A stretch of DNA of 64,000 nucleotides, taken from Microterricola gilva (GTDB lineage Bacteria > Actinomycetota > Actinomycetes > Actinomycetales > Microbacteriaceae). The DNA lies in NCBI RefSeq assembly GCF_004217495.1, contig NZ_SHLC01000001.1, positions 682,001 through 746,000 on the forward strand, read 5' to 3'. Position numbers and translations under genes: made by a program. A model generated the notes under the pieces. That model made no database searches and had not been told where the DNA came from. It saw only the letters and a program-made list of their open reading frames with translations. Below, one piece after another: positions 27,502 to 36,354 of this stretch (the stretch's first letter is position 1; every line of letters starts with the position of its first letter).

Positions 27502-29541
27502 CTATCTGTACAGGACGTCTCTGACAGCCAGGAGGTAGGTGTGCCCGAAGCGCTGGGAGGGTTCGAGGACCGCCCCTTCCGCCCACTCATTCCACGCGTT
27601 GAGAAAGACGAGTCTGCGGTCGCGATCGCGGTCGGAGACAGCGGAGACCGCGGAATTCAGCCAACGCCTGAAGGTGTACGGATTCGATCCGTACCACAGG
27701 TCGGGCTGCCACTGGCGTCTGGCCGTGTTGTCGAAGTTCACCATGACGCCCGGGAACCGGTTGGCGTCCACCGGTTCGCGCAACACGAGCTCGGAGTCGC
27801 TCACCATGTCTCGGTAGCTCAGGATGTTCCCGTGGAGGCGCGGATCTACGCCGAGATCCTCACGGCGCTGGGCCGTCCACTTGCGGTTGTGCGGCGCGAA
27901 CTCAAGGAAGGCGTCCAGGCCGTGTGCAGCAAGGTCGCCCTCGATTCCGTCCATGCTCTTACCAACGTCGACGGTGACCAGAGTCAGACCGGGCAGGCCT
28001 GCCGCGACCGCGACCTCCCGCCAGTAGCTGATCACAGACTCGAAGTCAGGAATCTGGGTGATCCGGTACACGGCCAGCAGCGGCATGCCGTCGACTCGGA
28101 TGTAGCGCGGGTCAGTGATCAGCGGCAGCACGTCGTGGATGAACTGGGTGGCCGGCACCTTGTCGTAGTCCTGGCCGATGAGAACGTTCTTTTCTCCACC
28201 GTCCCACCGTCTGGTCCAGTTCTCATTGGCCCACATGATGCAGAACGGCTCATCGGCATCGCCGTCAAGCAGCGATTCGACGGGCATGTTCATGAGCTTC
28301 CTGCCGGCGAACCAGTAGTAGTAATACATGAAGCCCTCGATGCCCGCCTCTGTTGCGAGCTCGTACTGCTTACCGCGCACGTCGTCGCTCGCCAGATCGT
28401 AGAAGCCCAGATCGGCTGGCAGGAACGGTTGGTTGTGCCCGAGGAAGACGGGCTGTGCGGCCGCGACGTTCGACCACTCGGTGAAGCCATGCCCCCACCA
28501 CGCGTCGTTCTCCGGATACGTGTGGAACTGCGGCAAATAGAAGGGTACGACTCGAGCGCGAGGACTGCGTTCGTGTGTCGGGCCGAACCGCTGCCACGCG
28601 CCGTGATCGCCGGCGGGGCTCAGAGTTGTCGTCTCCGCAAGCGTGTAGCCGGCCTCCATGGTGAGAATGCCGAGGATGCGCTCGATCGCGTGTGCAGTCG
28701 TGCCGTCAACCTGACCAGCCTCGACGTCGAAATCGTCGGAATCGAGGTTCAAGGCCCTCAAGCCTTGAAGGAGGAATCCCCGAACCCAGTAGATCGACCC
28801 GGAGGCGAAGCGCAGCGATTCTTCGTCGAGCTCGAGCTCCAGACGTCGCAAGAGCTCGGCCGTGAGCTGCTTGTCGCCGCCCCAGAACTCGGGTCCGACG
28901 ACGTTGCCTGGCGACGTCATGAGCCCGACAGCCGGATTCTCGGCAAAGACGTTGAGGATCGACTCCACGTTCTCCCGCGAGCCAAGCAGGGCGGAATAGA
29001 ACTCCTGGCGCCACTCATCGCCGCTACCGGAGAGTTCCGAGTGACCCTCCCGCCACTCACTCTTTTTGGTGTGCACCTTGAGCACGAGTTCGTAAGGGTC
29101 GAGCATTCCAGTGTTCACGATTGCGATCATGGGGAGGATGTCGCGACCGTGGTTCTCGATGTCGAGGACGACGAGATGGCTCAGCAGCGGAAGCGAGCTG
29201 GTGTCCAGCTCGAGCGGTTCGCCACTGGCGTTTGTGACGATGAGATCGAACGGAACCGGAAGTGATTCAAGCTCGTCGAGAATGCCGGGAACGAGATCGG
29301 TGTAATAGACGTGCAGCAAGACGGCGACCCGCTCGGGGTTGCTCGGCACGGTCACGCTCGAGGCCCAATGGAAGGGCACCTTGGCGCGCAGGCGCCCCGT
29401 GCGCCGCTCCACCCATTTCGTGAAATCGGCGGGGTGCGACGTGTCCGGCTGGGCAGCGGGCGGTTCGGCAAGCGCGTTCGCGAGCACAGCGAACCCACGA
29501 CCGGCCCCACGCTTGATTCGGCTCAGGGTCTTATCTCTCAT
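27502..29541 (-). CDS. Fusion: C-terminal half of RgpF-type rhamnan enzyme + WbsX-type domain
   Basis: 679 residues in two parts. Residues 65-300 match the second half of RgpF-like rhamnan synthesis proteins: LLHVYYTDLVPGILDEL, NHGRDILPM and LKVHTKKSEWREG. Residues 330-679 match the WbsX family found in O-antigen loci: VVPFYLPQFHTYPENDAWW, GFTEWSNVAAAQPVF, GFMYYYYWFAGRKLM, IMWANENWTRRWDGG and LNAWNEWAEGAVLEP. The first half of RgpF is encoded by the gene immediately upstream, which overlaps it by 11 bases in another frame. Predicted role: rhamnose-polymer assembly or modification in the cytoplasm; exact chemistry is not established for WbsX. Confidence 0.88.
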   Translation of the reverse strand: MRDKTLSRIKRGAGRGFAVLANALAEPPAAQPDTSHPADFTKWVERRTGRLRAKVPFHWASSVTVPSNPERVAVLLHVYYTDLVPGILDELESLPVPFDLIVTNASGEPLELDTSSLPLLSHLVVLDIENHGRDILPMIAIVNTGMLDPYELVLKVHTKKSEWREGHSELSGSGDEWRQEFYSALLGSRENVESILNVFAENPAVGLMTSPGNVVGPEFWGGDKQLTAELLRRLELELDEESLRFASGSIYWVRGFLLQGLRALNLDSDDFDVEAGQVDGTTAHAIERILGILTMEAGYTLAETTTLSPAGDHGAWQRFGPTHERSPRARVVPFYLPQFHTYPENDAWWGHGFTEWSNVAAAQPVFLGHNQPFLPADLGFYDLASDDVRGKQYELATEAGIEGFMYYYYWFAGRKLMNMPVESLLDGDADEPFCIMWANENWTRRWDGGEKNVLIGQDYDKVPATQFIHDVLPLITDPRYIRVDGMPLLAVYRITQIPDFESVISYWREVAVAAGLPGLTLVTVDVGKSMDGIEGDLAAHGLDAFLEFAPHNRKWTAQRREDLGVDPRLHGNILSYRDMVSDSELVLREPVDANRFPGVMVNFDNTARRQWQPDLWYGSNPYTFRRWLNSAVSAVSDRDRDRRLVFLNAWNEWAEGAVLEPSQRFGHTYLLAVRDVLYR

Positions 29542-30382
29542 CCGTGGTGGTGACTTTCTGCGCGGGGAGGCCCTGGAGCCAGTCGAAGGGGTCGGTGCCG
29601 AACATCGTGTTCACGACTCCAGGCACAGCGGCCCCATCCGGAACGACCGTGGGGTTCGTGAGGAGCTCACGCTTGACGAACGGGAATCCAAGTCGGAGCA
29701 GCTTCTTCCACCCCTCCACGGTTGGATTCTCCGTTTCAGACACAATCCGTTCAGAGTCGAACGCCGCAGAAGTCGTGAATCCTTCGGCGAAGAGCAGCTG
29801 GCTCAACCCGAATTCGTAGCGCTCGATGATGCGCTGCTTGTCTTTCTCGACCACGAGACCGGTCCAGAACTGTTTCAGTGCACTGTCCGAGAGCACTCCA
29901 CCGCGATAGCCAACGAAGAAGCTCTGCACGTGGGGGCGCATCTGCAGGGTATTCGTTGCGGCCCAGACGTCAGTCGTGCACGCTTCGAAGTCCAACAGCA
30001 GCGGATCGAGGCTTGCGAATGGACCGACCAGACTGTCGTTGGCGAGGATGACGTAAGGCTTGCGGCGCGTCTCGGGAAACATCGCCAAGCCGACCGCCCA
30101 TGATCCGAAGTCGTATCCGATGTTCGACTTGCGCACGATGGTCGGTGTGGCGAGGGAGCTGGCGGGCCAGTGCAGCGGGCGTTCGTCATCCGAGGCTCGC
30201 ACGATGACGACGGCGTAGCCCCCACGGCTGAGTTCTTCAGTCAGCGCGACGAGGGAACGGCTGATGGTGTCATCGGTGGCGAAGCTGGCGACAATCGCAA
30301 CCCGGTCGGTGGCAGGCAGGGCGCGAGGGCCGCTTTCAATGCGAGCCGTCGGCAGGACGAGAGGTAGAACACGTTCGGTCAT
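29531..30382 (-). CDS. N-terminal half of RgpF-type rhamnan synthesis enzyme
   Basis: 283 residues. The diagnostic features of the first half of RgpF are present: VAIVASFATDDTI near the start, IVRKSNIGYDFGSWAVGL, VILANDSLVGPFASL and HVQSFFVGYRG, with FPFVKRELLTNP close to the end. The second half (HVYYTDL...HTKKS) is absent here and begins the overlapping next gene, so the ancestral enzyme is split. The ATG at 30382 is preferred (GATAGGGG six bases upstream), placing it eight bases after the stop of the small coiled-coil gene. RgpF-type enzymes extend or branch rhamnan chains in streptococci. Confidence 0.85.
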   Translation of the reverse strand: MTERVLPLVLPTARIESGPRALPATDRVAIVASFATDDTISRSLVALTEELSRGGYAVVIVRASDDERPLHWPASSLATPTIVRKSNIGYDFGSWAVGLAMFPETRRKPYVILANDSLVGPFASLDPLLLDFEACTTDVWAATNTLQMRPHVQSFFVGYRGGVLSDSALKQFWTGLVVEKDKQRIIERYEFGLSQLLFAEGFTTSAAFDSERIVSETENPTVEGWKKLLRLGFPFVKRELLTNPTVVPDGAAVPGVVNTMFGTDPFDWLQGLPAQKVTTTDER

Positions 30383-30390
30383 GGGCGCCC

Positions 30391-30654
30391 CTATCCGAGG
30401 GAGTGCGGTTGCCTGCGGCGGAGCAGCCTGAGTGGCTTCGTGATGCGCCACGACGATGAGCGCCTCAGCGTCTCAACCTGGAAACGGTAGCGCTCGCCCT
30501 GTCGCCGCGCTGCCGCGACCTGACGCTTGAGATCGTCGATAGTCGGGGCGACGCGGGCTAGTTCGCTGCGTAGGGCCTGGATCTCAAGACGGGCTTCGCG
30601 GAGCTCGTTCGCCTCTGCCGTCTGGGCTGTTGTCTGAGTGGGTTCTTTTGGCAT
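30391..30654 (-). CDS. Small coiled-coil protein with basic SSSWRITKPLR tail
   Basis: 87 residues, no named family recognised. After a short polar start, residues 12-65 are a strong coiled-coil prediction (NELREARLEIQALRSELARV, then DDLKRQVAAARR). The end, SSSWRITKPLRLLRRRQP, is a motif commonly found at the C-termini of bacterial glycosyltransferases, here without any transferase attached. The ATG at 30654 is preferred over an upstream in-frame start. It leads the operon of the split RgpF and WbsX genes. A -10-like TATCAT lies about 35 bases upstream. A scaffold or chain-length role is possible but unproven. Confidence 0.72.
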   Translation of the reverse strand: MPKEPTQTTAQTAEANELREARLEIQALRSELARVAPTIDDLKRQVAAARRQGERYRFQVETLRRSSSWRITKPLRLLRRRQPHSLG

Positions 30655-30822
30655 TGTGACCGATCTCTTGCCTCGAAGTACCTCACGATGATAGCGCGTG
30701 GATCCTGAACGTTTGCGTTGCCCATTGCAGGACACCCCGACTGTGATGGCCGCCTGTTAGCGCCACGCACCGTACGCTCGGAGCGGCCGCGAATCGGCGC
30801 GCTGTCACGAGGATTGGTTGGC

Positions 30823-32793
30823 ATGAGGACGTTTGTGGGGATGTTGGCGGCGCTCGCGCTGGCGGTCGGAGTGCTTGTTCCCGTGACGATCAGCGCGGAC
30901 CTTCAGCCCGCAGCGGCCGCCTCCGCGGCGGAGTTCGACCCGGGTTACATCATCAGCGACGAGAACTTCTACGCCGGTTCCGCGATGACCGAGGGGGAGA
31001 TCCAGAGCTTCCTCAATGCCAAGAGCAACGGGTGCGCCAGCGGCTACACGTGCCTTAAGGACTACCGTGTCAACACGTATACGCGCTCGGCCGACGCAAT
31101 GTGCTCCTCATACTCCGGAGCTGGGAACGAGAGTGCCGCCCGTGTGATCGCCAAGGTGGCCACAGCGTGCGGTATCAACCCGCGTGTGCTCCTCGTCACC
31201 CTCGAGAAGGAACAGGGCCTCGTCTCGACGAGGATTGCCTCGACCTCCAAGTACGACAGGGCGATGGGATACGCCTGCCCCGACACCGCCGACTGTGACA
31301 CCGCGTTCTTCGGCTTCTACAATCAGGTCTACAAATCGGCATGGCAGTTCAAGCGTTACGCGAACCCGCCGGGAACGAACAAGACGTACACCTGGTACCC
31401 CGTCGGCGCGACGACGAATGTCGCCTACCACCCGAACGCGGCCTGTGGTTCGTCGCCCGTGCGCATTCGCAACGCTGCGACTGCAGCACTGTACTACTAC
31501 ACGCCTTACCAGCCGAACGCCTCCGCGCTCGCCAACCTGTACGGCACCGGTGACGCCTGCGGGGCATACGGAAACCGCAACTTTTGGCGCATGTACACGG
31601 ACTGGTTCGGCTCCACAGTCGCGCCGCGCTACGGCAGCCTCGACTCGGCGACGGGAGTCTACAAGGGGATCCAGATCGGAGGCTGGTCGATTGACCCGGC
31701 CACGACCGCATCGTCATACATCTGGGTGAACATCGACGGCCAAGGTGGCCCGTATGTCGCCAACAAGCCGCTGGGCTGGTTCAACACCCTCTTCCCCGGC
31801 TACGGTGCCAACCACGGATTCTCCGAGACGATCCCCGCCTCGGTGGGGGACCACGAAGTCTGCGTGTACGGCACGCTGGGTGTGCTGGCCTGCAAGTGGG
31901 TGACGGTGCCGTACGGCAACGGTTCCGTTGACACCGCGACGGGAACCTGGGGCGGCGTCGCTCTCACGGGCTGGGCCGTCGACCACGCGACGACGGCTCC
32001 CGCATACATCTGGGTGAACGTCGATGGCGTCGGGGGAGCGCACCTCGCCGCAGGGGAGCTGCCCTGGATCAATTCGTATTTCCCCGGCGCTGGATCGAAC
32101 CACGGCTTCTCCGTCACGGTACCCGCAGCGCCCGGCCCGCGGGAGGTCTGCGTCTACGGGGTCTACGGCACGCGCAGCCAGCTCATCTCGTGCAGCAACG
32201 TGGTGGTGCCGCGCGGCACCGGCGCGCTTGACTCAGTCGTCCCGGTGACCGGTGGCGTCGTGGCATCCGGTTGGTCGGCCGACTACACGTCGCCGGCGAG
32301 CTCCTTCATCTGGGTCAACGTCGATGGCGTCGGTGGGCCGTTCCGCACCAACACCGCCAAGACGTGGCTGCCGAACCTGCTGCCGGGTATCGGGGTGAAC
32401 AACGGTTTCGACGTCAAGGTGCCGGCCAAGAAGGGCGCTCACCAGGTCTGCGTGTATGGCGCTGTCAGCCTGCTGCGCTGTGAAACCGTCACCGTCGCCA
32501 AGGCTGCAGACGGTCACGTCGATTCGATCGAGGCCGTGGCAGGCGGTGTGCGATTGCGCGGCTGGTCCGTCGACCTGACGACGTCTGCCCCGTCATGGCT
32601 GTGGGTCAACTTCAACGGGACAGGCGGCCCATACAAGGCCGATGCGCCTCTGAGCTGGTTTGACCGCTACTACCCTGGCAGCGGGCCGAACCACGGATTT
32701 GACATCACCATCCCCAAGCCGCCCGGCAACTATGAGGTCTGCGTTCACGGCACGGAGGAGCTGCTGCGCTGCGAACGGGTCACTGTGTCCTGA
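30823..32793 (+). CDS. Secreted protein: lytic-enzyme-like domain plus four ~95-residue repeats
   Basis: 656 residues. A signal peptide (about 1-33, hydrophobic core MLAALALAVGVLVPV) leads to a domain at 38-265 with several cysteines and the segment GINPRVLLVTLEKEQGLVST near residue 117, which resembles the catalytic-helix neighbourhood of lysozyme-like enzymes. Four repeats follow, starting at about residues 271, 365, 463 and 561. Each holds GWS-D, IWVN-DG-GGP, PG-G-NHGF and EVCVYG followed by a second Cys, so each probably carries one disulfide. No sortase motif or membrane anchor follows. It probably acts on or binds the cell wall outside the cell; the ligand is unknown. It is divergent from the coiled-coil/RgpF operon with 168 bp between them. 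Confidence 0.85.
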   Translation: MRTFVGMLAALALAVGVLVPVTISADLQPAAAASAAEFDPGYIISDENFYAGSAMTEGEIQSFLNAKSNGCASGYTCLKDYRVNTYTRSADAMCSSYSGAGNESAARVIAKVATACGINPRVLLVTLEKEQGLVSTRIASTSKYDRAMGYACPDTADCDTAFFGFYNQVYKSAWQFKRYANPPGTNKTYTWYPVGATTNVAYHPNAACGSSPVRIRNAATAALYYYTPYQPNASALANLYGTGDACGAYGNRNFWRMYTDWFGSTVAPRYGSLDSATGVYKGIQIGGWSIDPATTASSYIWVNIDGQGGPYVANKPLGWFNTLFPGYGANHGFSETIPASVGDHEVCVYGTLGVLACKWVTVPYGNGSVDTATGTWGGVALTGWAVDHATTAPAYIWVNVDGVGGAHLAAGELPWINSYFPGAGSNHGFSVTVPAAPGPREVCVYGVYGTRSQLISCSNVVVPRGTGALDSVVPVTGGVVASGWSADYTSPASSFIWVNVDGVGGPFRTNTAKTWLPNLLPGIGVNNGFDVKVPAKKGAHQVCVYGAVSLLRCETVTVAKAADGHVDSIEAVAGGVRLRGWSVDLTTSAPSWLWVNFNGTGGPYKADAPLSWFDRYYPGSGPNHGFDITIPKPPGNYEVCVHGTEELLRCERVTVS

Positions 32794-32875
32794 CAGTGAG
32801 CCGCGCCGGGGCCCCGGCTGAGCCGAAGCGGCACTTGCTAGGGTTGTGGTTGCCGTTTTCTATAGAAAGGCCCGC

Positions 32876-35365
32876 ATGCCCAAGCTGCGACCCGGTGTCG
32901 TTTCCGTTGTCCTCGTGAACTTCAGAGGAACCGACGACACCATTGAAGCCATTGACAAACTCGGCAAGCTGGACTGGCCTGCAGAACTGCTCGAGATCGT
33001 CGTCGTCGAGAACGCGTCCGGCGACGACAGCAGTGCTCGCATTCGCGCGGCCGCGCCGCACGTGAACCTTGTCGAATCGAAGACCAATCTCGGCTTCGCC
33101 GGCGGCTGCAACCTCGGTGTCAAGGAGTCAAGTGGCGAGTACATCGCACTCTTGAACAACGATGCGAAGCCGGATGCCGGCTGGGTGCGCGCCGCTGTGA
33201 ACCGCTTCGCCGAGAGCCCGTCGGTCGGCGCCGTCGCCAGCCGGGTGCTGGACTGGGACGGCAAGCTCGTCGACTACATCGGTTCGGCCATGACCTGGTT
33301 CGGTCAGGGGTACAAGCCGCTCACCGCCCAGCCCGTTCCGAAGCAGCCGGACCGCGTGCACGACGTGCTGTTCGGCACCGGCTCCGCCATGTTCGTGCGC
33401 CGCGACGTCTACGACCAGCTCGGCGGCTTCGACGAGCGCTACTTCATGTTCTTCGAGGACGTCGACCTCGGCTGGCGGCTGAACCTCGCCGGCTACCGCT
33501 TCGTCTACGAGCCGGCGTCGCTGGCGTACCACAAGCACCACGCGTCGATGTCGGCCTTCGGCTCGTTCAAGGAGAGCTACCTGCTCGAGCGGAACGCCCT
33601 GTTCACGCAGTACAAGAATCTCGGCGACGAGGCGCTGGCCGAGGCACTGCCCGCCACGCTGGCGCTCGGCGTCCGCCGGGCCGTCGCCCGCGGCGAGCTG
33701 GACTCCACGGCCTTCGACCTGCGCAAGGGGGCGGATGACGGCCCGACCATCGAGGTCTCCAAGCAGACCGTCGCCGGCATCTTCGCGATCGACCAGTTCG
33801 TCGAGCTGCTGCCGTCGCTGCAGCGCTCGCGCGCCGAGATCCAGGCCTCGCGCGTCGTCAGCGACAACCGGCTGTGGACGCTGTTCGGCGACACCGACGC
33901 GCCCTCGTTCCAGAACGACCACTACCTCGAGGGCTACGACAACCTCGTCAACGCCTTCGCCGTGACCCAGGCGCCGCAGGTCAACCGCGTGCTGATCATC
34001 ACCGGCGACCCGCTCGGCGCCAAGATGGCCGGCCCCGCGATCAGGGCCTGGAACATGGCCGAGGCGCTCTCCAAGGACAACCTGGTCACCCTGGTCACCC
34101 TTGCCGGCGCCGAGGACATGGCCGCCCCGTTCTCCATCGCGCACGTGCGCCCGGGCGACGACAAGGCGATGCGCAAGCTCGAGCGTGAGTCCGACGTCAT
34201 CGTGTTCCAGGGCCTGGCGATGGCGCTGTTCGAGTCGCTGCGCAAGAGCGACAAGATCATCGTCGCCGACATCTACGACCCGATGCACCTCGAACAGCTC
34301 GAGCAGGGACGCGAGCAGGGCGCCGTGCAGTGGGAGAAGCAGGTCGTCGACGCCACCGAGGTGCTCAACGAGCAGCTGCTCCGCGGCGACTTCTTCCTCT
34401 GCGCCTCCGAGCGCCAGCGCCACTTCTACCTCGGCCAGCTGGCCGCCCTCGGCCGGATCAACCCGGCCAACTACGCGGACGACCCCGACCTGACCAAGCT
34501 GATCAGCGTGGTCCCGTTCGGCCTGAACCCGGTGTTCCCCGCACCGACCAAGCCGGTCCTCAAGGGCGTGCTGCCGGGCATCGGCGCCGACGACAAGGTG
34601 CTGCTCTGGAGCGGCGGGCTGTACAACTGGTTCGACCCGAAGACGCTGATCCGGGCCGTGGCCCGCCTCAGCGAGACGCACGATAATGTGCGGCTGTTCT
34701 TCCAGGGCACCAAGCACCCGCACCCCGGCGTGCCGGAGATGGGCATCGTCGCGGAGTCCCGGGCGCTGGCCAAGGAGCTCGGGGTACTGGACACGGCCGT
34801 GTTCTTCAACGACTCCTGGGTGGACTACGCCGAGCGGCACAACTACCTCGGCGAGGCGGATGCCGGCGTCTCCACGCACTACGCCCACGTCGAGACCACC
34901 TTCTCCTTCCGCACCCGCATCCTCGACTACCTCTGGGCCTCGCTGCCGATGGTGGTGACGGAGGGCGACCACTTCGCCGAGCTGATCGCCTCGGAGAAGC
35001 TCGGCGTCGTCGTGCCGCCGACCGACGAGATCGCCCTGGCCGACGCGCTGGAGAAGGTGCTCTTCGACGAGAAGTTCGCCGCCAGCACGCGCCGCAACAT
35101 CGGCCGGGTGCGGAAGCAGTACGAGTGGGCGAGCGTGCTCGCGCCGCTGGTCGACTTCGTCGCCGCGCCGAGCCATGCCGCCGACCTCGTCGCCAGCGGG
35201 GCTGTGCGCGCGTCATCCGGCGCCGCTGAGCGCCGCGTCGCGCCGCGCACGCGCAAGCACGGCTTCCGTCACGACGTTGGGCTCTTCGTGCACTACATGC
35301 GCACGGGAGGGCCCCAGGTCGTGGTGAAGAAGGTCAAGAGCCGCCTCGGTCGACGTTTCAGGTGA
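32876..35365 (+). CDS. Bifunctional GT2-GT4 glycosyltransferase fusion
   Basis: 829 residues. The N-terminal GT2 domain (1-260) shows VVLVNFRGTDDTI, VVENASGDDSS, LLNNDAKPD and FMFFEDVDLGWRLNLAGY, the WbbL-like pattern. A helical linker follows, and the GT4 domain (about 370-760) begins VLIITGDPLGAKMAGPAIRA and contains IVADIYDPMHLEQLEQG and FSFRTRILDYLWASLPMV. It joins in one protein the domain types encoded separately at 23138-23986 and 21747-23156, in the same order. AGAAAGG precedes the ATG at 32876. Codon use becomes markedly more GC-rich at third positions after about 33350, unlike its first 450 bases. Confidence 0.9.
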   Translation: MPKLRPGVVSVVLVNFRGTDDTIEAIDKLGKLDWPAELLEIVVVENASGDDSSARIRAAAPHVNLVESKTNLGFAGGCNLGVKESSGEYIALLNNDAKPDAGWVRAAVNRFAESPSVGAVASRVLDWDGKLVDYIGSAMTWFGQGYKPLTAQPVPKQPDRVHDVLFGTGSAMFVRRDVYDQLGGFDERYFMFFEDVDLGWRLNLAGYRFVYEPASLAYHKHHASMSAFGSFKESYLLERNALFTQYKNLGDEALAEALPATLALGVRRAVARGELDSTAFDLRKGADDGPTIEVSKQTVAGIFAIDQFVELLPSLQRSRAEIQASRVVSDNRLWTLFGDTDAPSFQNDHYLEGYDNLVNAFAVTQAPQVNRVLIITGDPLGAKMAGPAIRAWNMAEALSKDNLVTLVTLAGAEDMAAPFSIAHVRPGDDKAMRKLERESDVIVFQGLAMALFESLRKSDKIIVADIYDPMHLEQLEQGREQGAVQWEKQVVDATEVLNEQLLRGDFFLCASERQRHFYLGQLAALGRINPANYADDPDLTKLISVVPFGLNPVFPAPTKPVLKGVLPGIGADDKVLLWSGGLYNWFDPKTLIRAVARLSETHDNVRLFFQGTKHPHPGVPEMGIVAESRALAKELGVLDTAVFFNDSWVDYAERHNYLGEADAGVSTHYAHVETTFSFRTRILDYLWASLPMVVTEGDHFAELIASEKLGVVVPPTDEIALADALEKVLFDEKFAASTRRNIGRVRKQYEWASVLAPLVDFVAAPSHAADLVASGAVRASSGAAERRVAPRTRKHGFRHDVGLFVHYMRTGGPQVVVKKVKSRLGRRFR

Positions 35366-35367
35366 CC

Positions 35368-36351
35368 ATGCTGACGGCGCGAGTCTCAGTTGCCCTGTGC
35401 ACATTCAACGGCGCAGCGTACATCGACGAGCAACTGTGGAGCATAGCTGAACAGGGCCAGCTCGTCGCAGAGATCGTCGTTGCCGATGACGGCTCGCGCG
35501 ATGACACCCTGGAGCGTGTCGCGGCTTTCGCACAGGCGCTGCGCGCCGCAGGGTCGACGATCGAGGTACGTGTGCTCGACGGTGCCGGCGGCAACGGTGT
35601 CACCAAGAACTTCGAGCGGGCCGTCGCGGCGTGCCGCTCCGAGCTGATCGCGTTGAGTGACCAGGACGACCGGTGGCTTCCCGGGCGGCTCCAGCTTCAG
35701 CTGGCCGAATTCGATGCCAACCCGGAGTTGCTGTTGCTCGCCGCCGATGCGCGCCTCGTCGATGCCGGAGGAGACCCGCTCGGGGCGACGCTCCTCGAGA
35801 CGCTCGAGGTGACCGAGCACACGCGCGACGAGCTGCGCCGGCATCCATTCGGGACACTGCTGCGGCGCAATCTGGTGACGGGTGCGACCGTCGTGTTCCG
35901 ACGGGAGCTGTTGGCGACCGCCCTTCCGTTCCCGGCAGAGTGGGTGCACGACGAATGGCTCGCGATCATGGCTGCCGCGCGCGGGCAGATCACGCTGCTC
36001 GAACAACCCGTCGTCGACTACCGTCAACACGGAAGCAATCAGATCGGGGTCAGGACTCCGACGCTCGGGAACAAGGTGCGCCGGGTGCTTCAGCCGCGCG
36101 GCTCACGCAATCGCGAGCTGGCGCAACGCTCAGCGCTCCTCGCCGCAAAACTCTCGGAATCCGGATTCAGCGCGGCCGACCGCCTCGCCGCCGAGCAGAA
36201 GAGCGCCTTCGAAGGTGCCAGGGCGGCGCTCCCGCCTCGGCGCTGGATGCGCATCTCCGGCGTCATCCGGCTGCTCAGCAGCGGCGCTTACAGCCGCTAC
36301 GCCAGCCAAGGCATGACCGACGTGGTGCGCGACCTCTTTCAGCCGGCCTGA
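35368..36351 (+). CDS. Glycosyltransferase family 2
   Basis: 327 residues. Starts with RVSVALCTFNGAAYIDEQL, then VVADDGSRDDT and the donor motif ALSDQDDRWLPGRL; VFRRELLATALPF and EWVHDEWLAIMAA follow. The type is common in O-antigen clusters (WcaA/RfbF-like, often rhamnosyltransferases). The start at 35368 uses AGGTGA, which overlaps the stop of the preceding fusion gene, so translation is coupled. The stop lies three bases from the stop of the convergent DUF2142 gene. Confidence 0.87.
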   Translation: MLTARVSVALCTFNGAAYIDEQLWSIAEQGQLVAEIVVADDGSRDDTLERVAAFAQALRAAGSTIEVRVLDGAGGNGVTKNFERAVAACRSELIALSDQDDRWLPGRLQLQLAEFDANPELLLLAADARLVDAGGDPLGATLLETLEVTEHTRDELRRHPFGTLLRRNLVTGATVVFRRELLATALPFPAEWVHDEWLAIMAAARGQITLLEQPVVDYRQHGSNQIGVRTPTLGNKVRRVLQPRGSRNRELAQRSALLAAKLSESGFSAADRLAAEQKSAFEGARAALPPRRWMRISGVIRLLSSGAYSRYASQGMTDVVRDLFQPA

Positions 36352-36354
36352 GAC

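Noticed and set aside
33128..35176. 682-residue minus-strand open frame
   Set aside because: Antisense to the GT2-GT4 fusion; it exists because the third positions of that gene are almost all G or C.
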